Shown: in pieces, positions 22,527 through 31,251 of the stretch
How the letters are laid out: every line of letters begins with the position of its first letter
Numbering within the stretch: the first letter of the stretch is position 1
DNA from: Acidobacteriota bacterium
GTDB taxonomy: Bacteria; Acidobacteriota; Vicinamibacteria; Vicinamibacterales; UBA8438
DNA: 32,908 nucleotides
Assembly (NCBI GenBank): GCA_026708265.1
Contig: JAPOVI010000049.1
Location: 1 to 32,908 of the forward strand
Direction: 5' to 3'
Translations under genes and position numbers: made by a program
The notes under the pieces: generated by a model
The model's database searches: none
What the model saw: the letters and a program-made list of their open reading frames with translations, nothing else
What the model was told of the DNA's origin: nothing

Positions 22527-24977
22527 TCAGAAGCGGAAGAGCCGGTTCAGCTTGACGACGAGGCCGCGGTTGCGGAGGTGCCAGCCCCGGTCGGGCCGCA
22601 GGCTGCCCGTCACGTCCCGGTCGTCGGTGTAGACGACGAACAGCTCGCTGCCCGGGCTGTACTCCCACCGGAGCCGCAGGTTGCTGCTGAACGAGCGGTC
22701 GGCCGAGTTGTACTGCAGCAGCCCGCTGAAGAACATCCGCGGATTGAACGCGTAGTTCACGCGCGTCACGCCCAGGTTCGTCCGGAACACGCCGTACGGG
22801 GTGTCGATCCAGTTGAACGAGACGATCGGCTCCACCGACATCTGCGGCAGCAGGCCGATGCGTCCCTGGCTCAACTCCACCGTCGTCAGGTCGCCCCCGA
22901 AGTAGGCCCCGCGCCGCACCGCCACCTGCCCGTTGACGCGCCGCTGCTGCCCGATGCCGTACGCCACCTGGACGTCGGCGAAGCCGTAGCCTCCCACCGG
23001 GATCGAGAATGCCGCGCCGGGAGGCGTGAACGGCTCGACCAGCAACTCGTAGGTGTCGGTGGCCGTCACCGTCAGCCGGTCGCTCGACTCGAACTCGGTC
23101 TGGAAGGTCACCATGCCCTGGCGCGTCTCCAGGTGCCCCCGGTCGGCCGTCACGATGTAGTCGAGGCTCGCGTCGAGGCTGAACTGCCGGATGCTCTCGA
23201 TGGACTGCGGCCGGGGGCTGAAGCGTCCCGACAGGAAGCTGCGCCGGAAGTTGTCGCGCCGCAGGAAGCCGACCTCCGGCAGGAAGTTGTCCTCCACCAC
23301 CAGGTGGTCCGCGACGACCCCGTAGCGGTCGGCCGCGTACTCGAACCGGCCCTGATAGCTCGTGTCCCGGTCCCGGTGGTCGGGGCCCGGGACGCGCGTC
23401 CGCGCGAAGTAGCCGAGGAAGCTGACGTTGTCGAAGAAGGCGAACGTGGCGTCGACGCCGTAGGCCTGACTGGAGCCGGGCGCGATGCGCGACACGGAGC
23501 GGTTGGTGAGCATCGCGCCGACGGAGCTCCGCCGCAGGATGTCGCGCCGCAGGCGGAGGACGGTGAAGTTGGTCGGCTCGGTCGCGGACAGTCGCTCGTC
23601 GCCGGCCTGGAGGTTTAGGGCCCCGACGTCGAACGGGCCGACCTTCCCCGTCACGCGCGCGCCCCCGACGATGGGTACCACGCGCGACGCGCCGTCGGCG
23701 GCCCGCTCGAGGCCGATCCTCCGGCTGTAGAAGAGCTGCGGCACGTTCACGTCCCCGAAGATGCCGCCCCCGGGGCGGCCGCCCGGACCGCCCGGCCGGC
23801 GGGTGACGCCGCCACGCGCGAAACCGAAGATGCCGCGCCCCTCGAGGAAGAACTCGCGCTTCTCCGGGAAGAACAGCGGGAAGCGGGTCAGGTTGACCTG
23901 CCGCTCGTCCACCTCCACCTGCGCGAAGTCGGTGTTCCAGGTGAAGTCGGCGGTCAGGTTCTGGGTGATGCCGTACTTGACGTCGATGCCGGCGTCGCCG
24001 CTGGCCTCGTCCTCGATCGCGGGGGCCGCGGTCAGGTCGGTGGTCACCCCGCCGATCGCGTACGGCTTGACCTCGATGTTGCGGCTGGCGGGCGGCGGCT
24101 CGAGCCCGACCAGGGAGCCTGCCGCCGACACGCGGAAGATGCCGGCCGCCCCGCTCCCGCCGCCGGCCGAAACCGGGAGCCGCGTCAGGTAGACCCACTC
24201 GTTCTTGCGGCGGATGGCGCGCCGGAGCTGAATGCCCCAGACGTGCGGCGGCTCCGACCGGTAGCGCAGCGTCTTGAACGGAATCTCCATCTCGACCGTC
24301 CAGCCGCCGTCGAAGCGGCCGGTCCGCACGTCCCACACCGGGTTCCAGTCGTTGTTGGGGTTGCCCTCGTTCGTGAACTGCGAGTCGGAGCGCGCCCCGA
24401 GGGGGTTGGTGTAGAAGTTGAAGCCGTTGCGTCGGTCGTAGAACGTGTCGAAGAAGGCAGTGAAGGTGTCGTTCTGGCGCAACTGGCTGGTGTCGCGGCG
24501 CATCTCGTTCGCGACCCAGCGACTCTCCGGCGCCGAGTCCCAGACGCGCGCCGAGACGTAGACGTTCGTCGCGTCGAAGAGGATCCACGCCTCCGTCCGC
24601 TCGGTGGCGGGCGCTCCGGGGTCCGGCAACTGCTGGATGAAGCCGGTGATGGCCGGCACCGCCGCGTAGACCGGCTCGTCGAGGACGCCGTCGAGCCGGA
24701 GGCCCTCGTCGAGTCGGATCGCCCGGACCGTCGCGCGCCCGGCCTGGTCGCGCGTCATCACGGCCGGCGGGACGGGCGGCGGCGGACCGTCGATGATCGC
24801 CGCATCGACGCGGAACCCCCCGACGGTCGGCGGCTGCGACTCCGCCCCCCGGCCGGCCGTCGTCTCGTCCTCCGTCTGCGCTCCTGTCGCTCGGGTCTGC
24901 GGCCCGGCAGCGGCGAGCGGCGGGGCGACGAGCGTTGCGAGGAGCATTACCGCCGGCGTGCGAATCACGAGGCGCAT
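22527..24977 (-). CDS. DUF5916 outer-membrane protein with CBM9-like N-terminus
   Basis: The 816-residue product has a signal peptide (to about residue 25), a low-complexity segment, a carbohydrate-binding family-9-like domain (about 85-270; RLDGVLDEPVYAAVPAITG, VWDSAPESRWVANEMRRD, FDGGWTVEMEIPFKTLRY), and then a DUF5916 beta-barrel portion with NTDFAQVEVDERQVNLTRFP and FPEKREFFLEG. It ends in LVVKLNRLFRF; a terminal Phe is usual for outer-membrane barrels inserted by BamA. A Gly/Pro-rich loop (near RRPGGPGGRPGGG) is probably exposed. Relatives are common in Acidobacteriota, Gemmatimonadota and Bacteroidota and have no proven function; roles in binding or uptake of large substrates are suggested. 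It is divergent from the paraoxonase-like gene with only 43 bases between starts. The ribosome site is weak. Confidence 0.9.
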   Translation of the reverse strand: MRLVIRTPAVMLLATLVAPPLAAAGPQTRATGAQTEDETTAGRGAESQPPTVGGFRVDAAIIDGPPPPVPPAVMTRDQAGRATVRAIRLDEGLRLDGVLDEPVYAAVPAITGFIQQLPDPGAPATERTEAWILFDATNVYVSARVWDSAPESRWVANEMRRDTSQLRQNDTFTAFFDTFYDRRNGFNFYTNPLGARSDSQFTNEGNPNNDWNPVWDVRTGRFDGGWTVEMEIPFKTLRYRSEPPHVWGIQLRRAIRRKNEWVYLTRLPVSAGGGSGAAGIFRVSAAGSLVGLEPPPASRNIEVKPYAIGGVTTDLTAAPAIEDEASGDAGIDVKYGITQNLTADFTWNTDFAQVEVDERQVNLTRFPLFFPEKREFFLEGRGIFGFARGGVTRRPGGPGGRPGGGIFGDVNVPQLFYSRRIGLERAADGASRVVPIVGGARVTGKVGPFDVGALNLQAGDERLSATEPTNFTVLRLRRDILRRSSVGAMLTNRSVSRIAPGSSQAYGVDATFAFFDNVSFLGYFARTRVPGPDHRDRDTSYQGRFEYAADRYGVVADHLVVEDNFLPEVGFLRRDNFRRSFLSGRFSPRPQSIESIRQFSLDASLDYIVTADRGHLETRQGMVTFQTEFESSDRLTVTATDTYELLVEPFTPPGAAFSIPVGGYGFADVQVAYGIGQQRRVNGQVAVRRGAYFGGDLTTVELSQGRIGLLPQMSVEPIVSFNWIDTPYGVFRTNLGVTRVNYAFNPRMFFSGLLQYNSADRSFSSNLRLRWEYSPGSELFVVYTDDRDVTGSLRPDRGWHLRNRGLVVKLNRLFRF

Positions 24978-25020
24978 TCTCGCGGGTATGATCCCCCGAA
25001 ACCGTTTCAGGAGGCACTTC

Positions 25021-26025
25021 GTGAGAGCACGAACCTCGATCGCCCTGTGTGCGTGGTTGTTGCTGGCGTCGGGGGGCTGGGTCGTCGCCGGGCAGGAGGC
25101 GGCCGGCTGCGAGCCCGCCGGAGACATCCGCTTCATCTGCGACCTGATCGGCCCGGAGGACCTGGCGATCGTCCCGGGGGACGAATGGGTGGTGGCGTCC
25201 GGGAACCAGGAGGGCGGCCGCATCCACCTCGTGAACGTGGCCGACAAGACCACGTCCGTCCTCTTCCCGACCCCGGACCGCACGGAGCGGCTCGACGCGG
25301 CGACCTACCCCAGCTGTCCCGGCCCCCTGGAGGCGGAGGAGCTCGACAACGACGAGTTCCGGGCCCACGGCCTGTACCTGAAGCCGGGCGCGGGCGACGT
25401 GCACGATCTGTACGTCGTCCACCACGGCCGGCGCGAGTCGATCGAGGTCTTCGAGCTCGACGCCGGGGCCGCGCCGATGACCCTCGCGTGGGTCGGCTGC
25501 GCGGTCGCTCCCGAGGGGCTGCGGCTGAACTCGGTGGTGGCGCTTCCGGAGGGCGGCTTCGCGGCGACGAGCACGTCCACCGGGGACGTGTGGGAGTGGA
25601 GCGCCGCCGGCGGCTGGTCCGTCATCCCCGGCACGGGCGACACCACGCCCAACGGCCTGGAGATCTCCCCCGACGGCGCGTGGCTCTACGTCGCCGGCTG
25701 GCGGGGCGAGAAGCTGACCCGCCTGTCGCGCGGCCGCACGCCCCGCCAGCGGGACGTGGTGCCGATCGGCTTCCGGCCCGACAACCTGCGCTTCGTCGGC
25801 GGGGGAGCGCAGATTCTCGCCGCCGGCCACGGCAACTTCGGGACGCCCGAGGAGACCTCGAACGTCGCCGTCATCGACCCGCAGACGCTGGAGGTCCGCC
25901 GCATCTTCCAGCATCCGCGCATCGACGGGTTCGCCGCGTCGACGGCGGCCATCCGCATCGGCGGCGAGATCTGGCTGGGGACGAACCGGGGACGGATGAT
26001 CGCCTGGTTCCCGGCCCCCGAGTAG
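25021..26025 (+). CDS. Secreted paraoxonase/arylesterase-like beta-propeller
   Basis: The 334-residue product has an N-terminal signal peptide and a six-bladed-propeller pattern that lines up with animal and bacterial paraoxonases. GPEDLAIVPGDEWVVASG matches the PON1 segment holding calcium-ligand Glu53 (here Glu46). RAHGLYL gives His116 and YVVHHGRRESIEVFEL gives His135, matching the PON1 catalytic His115/His134 pair. LNSVVAL supplies Asn170, TPNGLEISPDG Asn211, and RPDNLRFV Asp254-Asn255, matching PON1 Asn168, Asn224, Asp269 and Asn270. A calcium-dependent lactonase/arylesterase in the periplasm is therefore predicted. SMP-30-like proteins are the alternative, but the spacing favours PON. 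The GTG start has AGGAGG seven bases upstream. It is divergent from the DUF5916 gene and 23 bases before DUF1801. Confidence 0.78.
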   Translation: MRARTSIALCAWLLLASGGWVVAGQEAAGCEPAGDIRFICDLIGPEDLAIVPGDEWVVASGNQEGGRIHLVNVADKTTSVLFPTPDRTERLDAATYPSCPGPLEAEELDNDEFRAHGLYLKPGAGDVHDLYVVHHGRRESIEVFELDAGAAPMTLAWVGCAVAPEGLRLNSVVALPEGGFAATSTSTGDVWEWSAAGGWSVIPGTGDTTPNGLEISPDGAWLYVAGWRGEKLTRLSRGRTPRQRDVVPIGFRPDNLRFVGGGAQILAAGHGNFGTPEETSNVAVIDPQTLEVRRIFQHPRIDGFAASTAAIRIGGEIWLGTNRGRMIAWFPAPE

Positions 26026-26048
26026 AATCCGGAGCCGAACAGCGGCGC

Positions 26049-26471
26049 ATGGCCGAGTTGAAGACCCGGAAGAACGACGCGGACGTCGCGGCGTTCCTCG
26101 ACGGCATCGAGAACGCGAAGCGCCGCGACGACTGCCGCGCCGTCGTCGCGCTGATGGCCGAGGTCACGGGCAAGCCGCCGGCGATGTGGGGCGACAGCAT
26201 CATCGGCTTCGGCAGCTACCACTACCGCTACGCGACGGGCCGCGAGGGCGACTGGATGGCGACCGGCGTCTCCCCCCGCAAGCAGAGCCTGACCGTCTAC
26301 ATCCAGACCGGCTTCCAGCGGCACGCCGAGTTGATGGAGAAGCTCGGCCGCTACACGACCGGGAAGTCGTGCCTCTACATCAAGCGGCTCGAGGACGTCG
26401 ACGTCGACGTGCTCCGGGATCTCGTCCGGGATTCGTACGCACTCGCGTCGAAGGGGCAGTCCGCCGGGTGA
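26049..26471 (+). CDS. DUF1801 domain protein
   Basis: The 140-residue product has the DUF1801/YdhG-like pattern: KKxDxxVxxFL-type start (KTRKNDADVAAFLDGIENAKRRDDC), then MWGDSIIGFGSYHYRYATGREGDWMATGVSPRKQSLTVYI, and GKSCLYIKRLEDVDVDVLRDLVRDSY. The family is small, cytoplasmic and of unknown function, with an alpha/beta fold related to iron-chaperone frataxin-like proteins in some databases. Length is normal. It follows the paraoxonase-like gene by 23 bases on the same strand with a poor ribosome site, so co-transcription is likely; no functional link is visible. Confidence 0.88.
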   Translation: MAELKTRKNDADVAAFLDGIENAKRRDDCRAVVALMAEVTGKPPAMWGDSIIGFGSYHYRYATGREGDWMATGVSPRKQSLTVYIQTGFQRHAELMEKLGRYTTGKSCLYIKRLEDVDVDVLRDLVRDSYALASKGQSAG

Positions 26472-26542
26472 GCCGGCTCACCCGCCCCGGAGCGGGTGCC
26501 GCGGACCGGCGCCATGCGCCGGGCCTCGACCGGCGGCGGCGG

Positions 26543-26812
26543 TCAACCGTCGTCGACCCCGGTGGGGGGCCGGCGGCGGAGGAGGACCCAGTCCGCCAGC
26601 CGCACGCCCCAGAGCATCGACGCGAGGACGACGAACGCCCGTAGCGCCACGCCGCCCACCAGCGCGACGAACAGCAGCCAGCCCCACACGTCGGCGCCGT
26701 ACACGAGCGCCCGAGTGGCCAGCACGGCGAACGCCATGACGGCCACGAACAACACCGCCCCCACCGATCCGGTGGCGCGGGCGAGCCGGCGCCGCCCCTC
26801 CTGCTCGCTCAT
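26543..26812 (-). CDS. Small two-helix membrane protein
   Basis: The 89-residue product has a basic N-terminus (MSEQEGRRRLARATG), two or three hydrophobic segments (about 17-35 and 43-65, then a shorter one), and a basic tail RRRPPTGVDDG. The ATG has AGGG seven bases upstream. I do not recognise a family. It is convergent with the DUF1801 gene and reads away from the inverted repeats at 26900-26984, which may lie in its leader or upstream of it. Confidence 0.65.
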   Translation of the reverse strand: MSEQEGRRRLARATGSVGAVLFVAVMAFAVLATRALVYGADVWGWLLFVALVGGVALRAFVVLASMLWGVRLADWVLLRRRPPTGVDDG

Positions 26813-26899
26813 GGCCAGCCCTCAATCCCGCCCGGCGGAATGCGCATGACGCTGGTACCGAAGTGGCACTGTATCAGATGACGGAGAGGGTCAGGCCCA

Positions 26900-26984
26900 G
26901 GAGTCTGCCCCGCAGAACCGCCGACGCACGACTCCCTGCCCCCGCAGACTCCCAACGCGACCGCAAGCTCGCGCGGTCGCGTTG
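26900..26984. repeat. Two adjacent inverted repeats (hairpins)
   Basis: GGAGTCTGC (26900-26908) pairs perfectly with GCAGACTCC (26944-26952). The next base begins a second perfect stem: CAACGCGACCGC (26953-26964) with GCGGTCGCGTTG (26973-26984) around an 8-base loop. No T-run follows. They lie between two divergent small membrane-protein genes, 45 bases before the plus-strand one. Structured leader, small RNA or protein-binding site are all possible. Confidence 0.8.
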
Positions 26985-27029
26985 AGGTACGATGGCGCCG
27001 CAAGCGGCAGGGGAAGGCGAGGAACAGCC

Positions 27030-27203
27030 ATGAAGGGACTTCTGAGCCACGTGGCGGCTGTGGCCATCGGGCTCGTCTTGATGATCGCCGGCCTCGGACT
27101 GGGCGTAACGATGGTCCTGCTACCGGTCGGACTCGTCGTGGGCCTGGCCGGAGTGGGACTTTTCGTCTGGGGTCTCGTGGGGCACCTCGGGAAGAAGACC
27201 TGA
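27030..27203 (+). CDS. 57-residue membrane protein
   Basis: The product is nearly all hydrophobic: MKGLLSHVAAVAIGLVLMIAGLGLG, a short turn, then LLPVGLVVGLAGVGLFVWGLVGHL and a basic GKKT end, so two transmembrane helices with a Gly-rich glycine-zipper look. The ATG has GAGGAA about six bases upstream; a longer frame from 26982 would start inside the inverted repeat and is unlikely. Small Gly-rich two-helix proteins are often stress or envelope proteins, but I cannot name a family. A short CCCGG/CCGGG stem at 27211-27224 right after the stop could help termination but has no T-run. Confidence 0.65.
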   Translation: MKGLLSHVAAVAIGLVLMIAGLGLGVTMVLLPVGLVVGLAGVGLFVWGLVGHLGKKT

Positions 27204-27335
27204 ACCCTCCCCCGGCGAGCCGGGATCGGTACGCTTCCCGTCGCGGCGCGCTCTGCCTACGGCAGCGGGTGCAATCTTGGAGGAGGCTCTTGATCTGGTT
27301 GACGATCGAGCGCGGAGAGACATCGATACCGGGCG

Positions 27336-28886
27336 TCAGGCATGCGCCACCGCGAAGGCGGTCACGTTGCGCGTGGAACTGCTGAACTCCACGCCGATCA
27401 GGTGGATCGGCTCGCCCGTCGCGCGGTACTTGTCGGCGTAGCCCCGCTCCCGGAGCTGCGCCAGAGCGGCGCCTTCGCTCGCCTGCTCCACCACCTTGAA
27501 CTCGAACAGGTAGACGTGGCCGGCGAAGCGTACCGCCATGTCCGCCCGCCCGCGGTTGCTGGAGTCCTCGACCGTGACGTCGAAGCCCGACGCGGCGAAG
27601 TAGGAGTAGAACACGCTGGCGTAGTAGCCCTCGTACCCGGCGATGGCGTTGCTCGTGTACCACTCGTAGGGAATGCTCGAGAAGAACGCCTGGAAGAGCG
27701 CCTGCATGCCCGCGAAGTCGTTCTCCTCCATCAGCCCGTACAACCGATCGCTGTTGGAGGTCTGGCGCGTCGCATCCTGCACGAGCTGCCGCAGTAGGCT
27801 CTGGTTGAAGCTCTGTCGGACCTCCCGGTTGGGATAGCCCAGGCGATAGCGGCGGACGCCGCCCCGGTCTTGCACGTCCTTGATCGTCAGGTAGCCGGTC
27901 TGGAACAGCAGCGCCTCGGGGGCGATGGCGTCGACCTCGAACGAGGACAGGAGCTCGTCGCTGCTCAACATGCCGTCCAGCTCCAGCGAGCTCACCCGGC
28001 GCCGGAACAGCGTCTCAACCAGAAAGGCCGGTGTGCCGGTCTCGAACCAGTGCGCGGCGAACGTGCCCCGGCGGAACAGCAGCAGGATGTCGAACGGGTT
28101 GTAGACCCCGTCGTCCCCCGTCCAGTTGTAGCCGTTGTACCACTCGCGAATCCGTTCCCGGTCCAGACCAGCCAGTTCCGGGGCGAACACCGTGTCGAGG
28201 TCTGCCTCGGTGTAGCCGCAGATGGCGGAATGGCAGGGGTCCAGCGTGATGTCGGTGAGGTTGTTGAGGCCCGAGAACACGCTCACCTTCGAGAACTTGC
28301 TGACCCCGGTCAGGAAGGTGAAGCGGATGTGGGCGTCGCTGGACTTGATTGTCCCGTAGAGCCCGCGCAGATAGTCCCGGTTTCCGCGCGCGACCGCGGG
28401 AGCCTCCAGCGCGTCCAGGATCGGCTTGTCGTATTCGTCCACCAGCACCACGACCCGCCGGCCGGTCCGCGCATGCAGCGCGCGAAGCAGGTCGCGGAAG
28501 CGCTCCGGCGCCGTGTCGTAACGCACCGCGACCCCGGCGTCTTCCGCGGCCGCGGCCAGTTGCGCCATCGCACTGGTGTGCACGTACCCGGGTTCGCCGA
28601 AGTGCCCGGCGCCGAAGTCGAGCCGGACGACGGGATGGCGCACCGACCAGTCCCAGCGATCGTGGATGTGGAGGCCGGCGAACAACGGCTCGTTGCCCTC
28701 GAACAGCTCCTTGAGGGTGTCGAGGAACAGGCTCTTCCCGAAGCGCCGCGGGCGCGACAGGAAGTAGTGCTTTCCCTCGTCCAGCAGCCGCGCGATGAAG
28801 CCTGTCTTGTCGACGTAGTAGCAGTCCTCCTCGCGGAGCTCGCGGAAGGTCTGCAGGCCGATGGGGAGGCGGCGCCTTGTCGTCAC
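27336..28886 (-). CDS. AAA-ATPase-like / PD-(D/E)XK nuclease-like protein (DUF1703 type)
   Basis: The 516-residue product is a typical AAA-ATPase-like plus PDDEXK_9 protein. It starts LPIGLQTFRELREEDCYYVDKTGFIARLLDEG, followed by a degenerate Walker A (SRPRRFGKSLFLDTL, residues 44-58; the first Gly is Arg, as in most of the family) and a Walker B-like VVVLVDEYDKPILDAL. The C-terminal domain has NRGRADMAVRF and YLFEFKV, giving nuclease-type residues Asp449, Glu462 and Lys464. Members occur in many copies in some genomes and have no settled function; links to mobile DNA or defence have been suggested. The GTG start lacks a good ribosome site. It stands alone between a small membrane gene and quinoprotein 3. 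Confidence 0.92.
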   Translation of the reverse strand: MTTRRRLPIGLQTFRELREEDCYYVDKTGFIARLLDEGKHYFLSRPRRFGKSLFLDTLKELFEGNEPLFAGLHIHDRWDWSVRHPVVRLDFGAGHFGEPGYVHTSAMAQLAAAAEDAGVAVRYDTAPERFRDLLRALHARTGRRVVVLVDEYDKPILDALEAPAVARGNRDYLRGLYGTIKSSDAHIRFTFLTGVSKFSKVSVFSGLNNLTDITLDPCHSAICGYTEADLDTVFAPELAGLDRERIREWYNGYNWTGDDGVYNPFDILLLFRRGTFAAHWFETGTPAFLVETLFRRRVSSLELDGMLSSDELLSSFEVDAIAPEALLFQTGYLTIKDVQDRGGVRRYRLGYPNREVRQSFNQSLLRQLVQDATRQTSNSDRLYGLMEENDFAGMQALFQAFFSSIPYEWYTSNAIAGYEGYYASVFYSYFAASGFDVTVEDSSNRGRADMAVRFAGHVYLFEFKVVEQASEGAALAQLRERGYADKYRATGEPIHLIGVEFSSSTRNVTAFAVAHA

Positions 28887-29023
28887 CGCCGATCAGCGTA
28901 GCGCATGCGAGGTCCTGCCCTCTGCGGCCTGCCGCTCGATTCGCCGCAGAAAACGCGCCAACGGTCTGCCCCGAGCCGGCGCCCCGGCCGGGCCCAGGAC
29001 GCTGCCGGAACCCCCATCGATCG

Positions 29024-30787
29024 TCACGGCAAGGCGAAGACGAACAGGTTGTTGCCGGCGCTCGGCGTGATCTCCGGGGTCAGGCGGATGAAGCTCGACG
29101 CGGTCCCCGCCGTGCCGGTGCTGACGGCCACGTACTGCCGGCCGTCGACGGCGTAGGTGATCGGGAAGCCGGTGACGGACGAGCCGAGGTTGATCTCCCA
29201 CAGCACCTCGCCGGTCTCGTCGTCGAAGGCGCGGAAGCGGCCGTTGACATCGCCGCCGAAGACCAGCCCGCCGCCGGTGGCGACCAGCGACATCGTCGCC
29301 GTCCGCTGCTCGTGCATCCAGCGCGTGGCGCCGGTCTCGGCCGAGATCGCCTGCACCGTGCCGAGCTGGTCCTCGCCCGGCGCGAACTGCGTCCGCACCG
29401 CCAGCGCGTAGAGCGCCATCCCGCCGTCGCGCGTCGCCATCATCTGCGCGCAGGCGTTGCGGAGCGGCATGTACATGGTGTTGGTCCGCGGGCTGTAGGC
29501 GCCGGCCTCCCAGTCCTTGCCGCCGACCCAGGTCGGGCAGGCGAGCACGTCCTGGCCCTCGGCGCTGAAGACCACCTCGGCGTTCTCGGTCACGTCGCCG
29601 GTGGCCCCGTCGATGTCGCTGATCACGTTCTGGGTCACCGTCGGCCGCGCCCAGAGGAACTCGCCCGTCGCGCGGTCGAGCGTGTAGACGATGCCGGTCT
29701 TGCCCGGTATCCCGGTCAGCACCTGGCGCGTCTCGCCGGCCTCGAGGCGCGGGTTGATCCAGCTCACGGCGGCGGGGTCGGGCGCCACGGCGGTATCGAC
29801 GAGAATCCGCTCGAACGGGTGGTCAAGGTCCCAGTGATCGTTCAGGTGCTGGTAGTACCAGCGGATCTCGCCCGTATCGATGTCGAGGGCCAGCGTCGAG
29901 TTGTGGTACAGGTGCGAGTTCTCGATCCCCCCGAGAAAGAACTTGGGCGCCGGCGACGTGACCGACGTGCCCTGGTAGAAGAGCCGGAGCTCCGGGTCGT
30001 AGCTGCCCGGCATCCACGTGCCGACGTGGATCCGCTCCTCGTAGGGCACCCCGCCCCACGTCTCGTCGCCCGGCTCGCCCGGCGCCGGGACGGTGCGCCG
30101 CCGCCACAGCTCCTCCCCGGTGCGGGCGTCGTGCGCGACGATGACGCACGACTCCGGGCCGCCGCGCGGGCGGCAGCTCCGCCCGGAGATGGCCTTGCCG
30201 TCCGCGACGATCGGCCCCGAACTGTGCCCGGCGGGGATCACGCGGTAGTCGAAGATCTCGGTCTCCCAGGCGATCTCGCCGGTCGCGACGTCGAGCCCGA
30301 AGATGTAGTCGTCGTCGCTCGTGTTGACGATGAAGCGGTCGTAGATGGAGATGTTGCGGTTGTTCCGCGCGTTGCCGCCGACGAACTCGTAGACGTCCTC
30401 CGGCAGATCGCGCCGGTGCTGCCAGACGAGATCGCCGCTGACGGCATCGATGGCCTCGATGACGTCGCTCGACTGCGGCATGTAGAGGACGCCCCCGTAG
30501 GCGAGCGGCGTCCCCTCCTGCCGGCCTTCCGCGAGCCCGCGCGACCAGACCATCCGGATGCGGTGCACGTTGTCCCGATCGATCTGGTCGAGCGGGCTGT
30601 AGCCCCAGCCGTCGAGCGTCCGGCGCCACGTCAACCAGTCGCCGGGAGCGGGGTCCTGCAGCATCGCGTCGGTCACCGGAACGAACTCGACCGCCGACTG
30701 TGCTGACAGGCCCGGTGCCGGCGCGACCGCCAGCGCCCCGACGGCCAAGGCCCAGCCCCACCGCGATTCATGACGCAGCGTGTCCAT
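29024..30787 (-). CDS. PQQ-dependent dehydrogenase 3 (secreted quinoprotein)
   Basis: A 587-residue paralog of quinoproteins 1 and 2 with signal peptide (to about residue 30, ending LSAQ), full set of propeller blades, Cys205 and Cys214 around GGPES (Glu212), Asn296 in HNSTLALD, Asp317 in HLNDHWDLD, Lys363 in PGKTGIVYTLDR, and the same NNLFVFALP end. In two segments it differs from the others (MPQSSDVIEAIDAVSG in an early blade; GTWMPGSYDPELRLFYQG), which may change the substrate pocket. No haem-c domain. CAGGAG lies eight bases before the ATG. It follows vapC on the same strand by 47 bases, so readthrough from the vapBC promoter is likely. It would oxidise an alcohol- or sugar-type substrate; identity unknown. 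Confidence 0.92.
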   Translation of the reverse strand: MDTLRHESRWGWALAVGALAVAPAPGLSAQSAVEFVPVTDAMLQDPAPGDWLTWRRTLDGWGYSPLDQIDRDNVHRIRMVWSRGLAEGRQEGTPLAYGGVLYMPQSSDVIEAIDAVSGDLVWQHRRDLPEDVYEFVGGNARNNRNISIYDRFIVNTSDDDYIFGLDVATGEIAWETEIFDYRVIPAGHSSGPIVADGKAISGRSCRPRGGPESCVIVAHDARTGEELWRRRTVPAPGEPGDETWGGVPYEERIHVGTWMPGSYDPELRLFYQGTSVTSPAPKFFLGGIENSHLYHNSTLALDIDTGEIRWYYQHLNDHWDLDHPFERILVDTAVAPDPAAVSWINPRLEAGETRQVLTGIPGKTGIVYTLDRATGEFLWARPTVTQNVISDIDGATGDVTENAEVVFSAEGQDVLACPTWVGGKDWEAGAYSPRTNTMYMPLRNACAQMMATRDGGMALYALAVRTQFAPGEDQLGTVQAISAETGATRWMHEQRTATMSLVATGGGLVFGGDVNGRFRAFDDETGEVLWEINLGSSVTGFPITYAVDGRQYVAVSTGTAGTASSFIRLTPEITPSAGNNLFVFALP

Positions 30788-30834
30788 CTGCCTGCTCCTG
30801 GTCCCCGCGGCCCCGTTGGCGAAGTGGCTGGCGC

Positions 30835-31251
30835 CTACGGCGTCGTCAGCCGGATGGACGGGTAATAGGTCCTGAACCGGCGAGCGTCTGCCGTCGCCAG
30901 CGTCCAGCCCATGACCTGCGCATGCGCGCCGATGAAGAAGTCGGGTAACGGGACTCGCGGTGCCGCCGAGCCGGTCTGCCGCCACCGCTGTGCGCGGTAC
31001 AGGTTGTAGGCCGCTGCACAAGGGTCGGCCGCCGCGGCCGGCAGATCGAGTATCCCGATGCCCCAGGCCCGTACGCGATCCGCCACCGTCGAGCAATCGT
31101 CCACGCCGACGCAGTACTCCGCCAGGCAGACGGTGTTGATCGCCGCTCCTTCGGCGACAACGGCCTCTACAACGGTTGCGCGCGCCCATGCGTGATGCGG
31201 AGATCCGCGCTCCGACGCGTAGATCAGCACGTTGGTGTCGAGCAGCGTCAT
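30835..31251 (-). CDS. vapC: PIN-domain toxin of a VapBC pair
   Basis: The 138-residue product has the PIN-domain acidic residues: MTLLDTNVLIYASE (Asp5), NTVCLAEYCVG (Glu45), PLPDFFIGAHA (Asp104) and ATADARRF (Asp122). These hold metal ions in VapC-type RNases, which cut tRNA or other RNAs when freed from VapB. Its start overlaps the antitoxin stop by four bases (ATGA). The order antitoxin-toxin and sizes are normal for vapBC. The RNA target is unknown. Quinoprotein 3 follows by 47 bases. Confidence 0.88.
   Translation of the reverse strand: MTLLDTNVLIYASERGSPHHAWARATVVEAVVAEGAAINTVCLAEYCVGVDDCSTVADRVRAWGIGILDLPAAAADPCAAAYNLYRAQRWRQTGSAAPRVPLPDFFIGAHAQVMGWTLATADARRFRTYYPSIRLTTP

Noticed and set aside
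21328..25914. A 1528-codon open frame on the minus strand spanning several genes
   Set aside because: Only its last 306 codons are a real gene; the rest is the wrong frame of the DUF5916 gene and antisense to the paraoxonase-like gene, with Arg/Pro/Gly-rich nonsense composition caused by high GC.
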